15,142 bases of DNA from positions 1-15,142 of the forward strand of contig CAYGTS010000060.1 of the NCBI GenBank assembly GCA_964352905.1. Direction: 5' to 3'. Every line of letters starts with the position of its first letter. The first letter of the stretch is position 1. Both the position numbers and the translations under genes were made by a program. Origin of the DNA: CAYGTS01 sp964352905 (GTDB taxonomy: Bacteria > Pseudomonadota > Gammaproteobacteria > JAHCLG01). The notes under the pieces were generated by a model that searched no databases, had not been told where the DNA came from, and saw nothing but the letters and a program-made list of their open reading frames with translations. Below, piece after piece: positions 15,122-15,142 of the stretch.

Positions 15122-15142
15122 AGAACGTTCAGATTTGGCGAT
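15122..15142 (+). repeat. Start of another element-B-type palindrome, cut by the window end
   Basis: These 21 bases, beginning a then gaacgttcagatttggcgat, are identical to 9666-9686 in the left arm of element B. The 47 bases between the murC stop and this match show little further similarity, so the copy is diverged at its end or differently bounded. It lies where ddl, murB or ftsQ would normally follow murC. Confidence 0.6.

Overview
The window is a stretch of a division and cell-wall (dcw) gene cluster from a Gram-negative bacterium, most likely a gammaproteobacterium. The order murF-mraY-murD-ftsW-murG-murC on the + strand is the gammaproteobacterial order, and the proteins have the usual lengths and catalytic residues (MraY is 360 residues, as in E. 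coli). The moderately AT-rich sequence, dispersed palindromic repeats, a tandem eukaryote-like protein kinase and a repeat-containing membrane protein suggest a host-associated lineage such as Legionellales/Coxiellaceae. That placement is inference, not proof. A 100-N gap shows this is a draft assembly.

Layout: 1-184 holds an intergenic inverted repeat, followed by murF (228-1607) and mraY (1608-2690), which are directly abutted. A 7.3 kb accessory island (2691-10013) then separates mraY from murD, two genes normally adjacent. It contains a 176-bp palindromic element; a + strand P-loop ATPase with a C-terminal nuclease-like fold (2950-4410); a convergent - strand multi-pass membrane protein built from three internal repeats (4407-5732); and a - strand protein of at least 1,090 residues with two complete kinase modules and C-terminal tandem repeats (5932-9267). 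Last comes a nested stack of small mobile elements (9334-9948) that I could take apart using target-site duplications. The cluster resumes with murD (10014-11336), ftsW (11412-12593), murG (12590-13696) and murC (13653-15074). The final 21 bases match one arm of a palindromic element found inside the island.

The core genes form one pathway. MurC and MurD add L-Ala and D-Glu to UDP-MurNAc, and MurF adds D-Ala-D-Ala to finish the pentapeptide. MraY moves it to the lipid carrier (lipid I), MurG adds GlcNAc (lipid II), and FtsW polymerises lipid II at the septum. Overlaps (ftsW/murG 4 bp, murG/murC 44 bp) and the zero-gap murF/mraY junction suggest translational coupling. The island must break the usual mraY-murD co-transcription, and a plausible promoter lies directly upstream of murD.

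The most interesting material is the kinase protein (a duplicated Cys-motif plus kinase module, with a repeat module apparently also inserted in the first kinase N-lobe) and a family of small palindromic elements sharing one central core, several with clean target-site duplications. The assembly gap falls in a 219-bp tandem repeat, and its true length can be predicted from the sequence.
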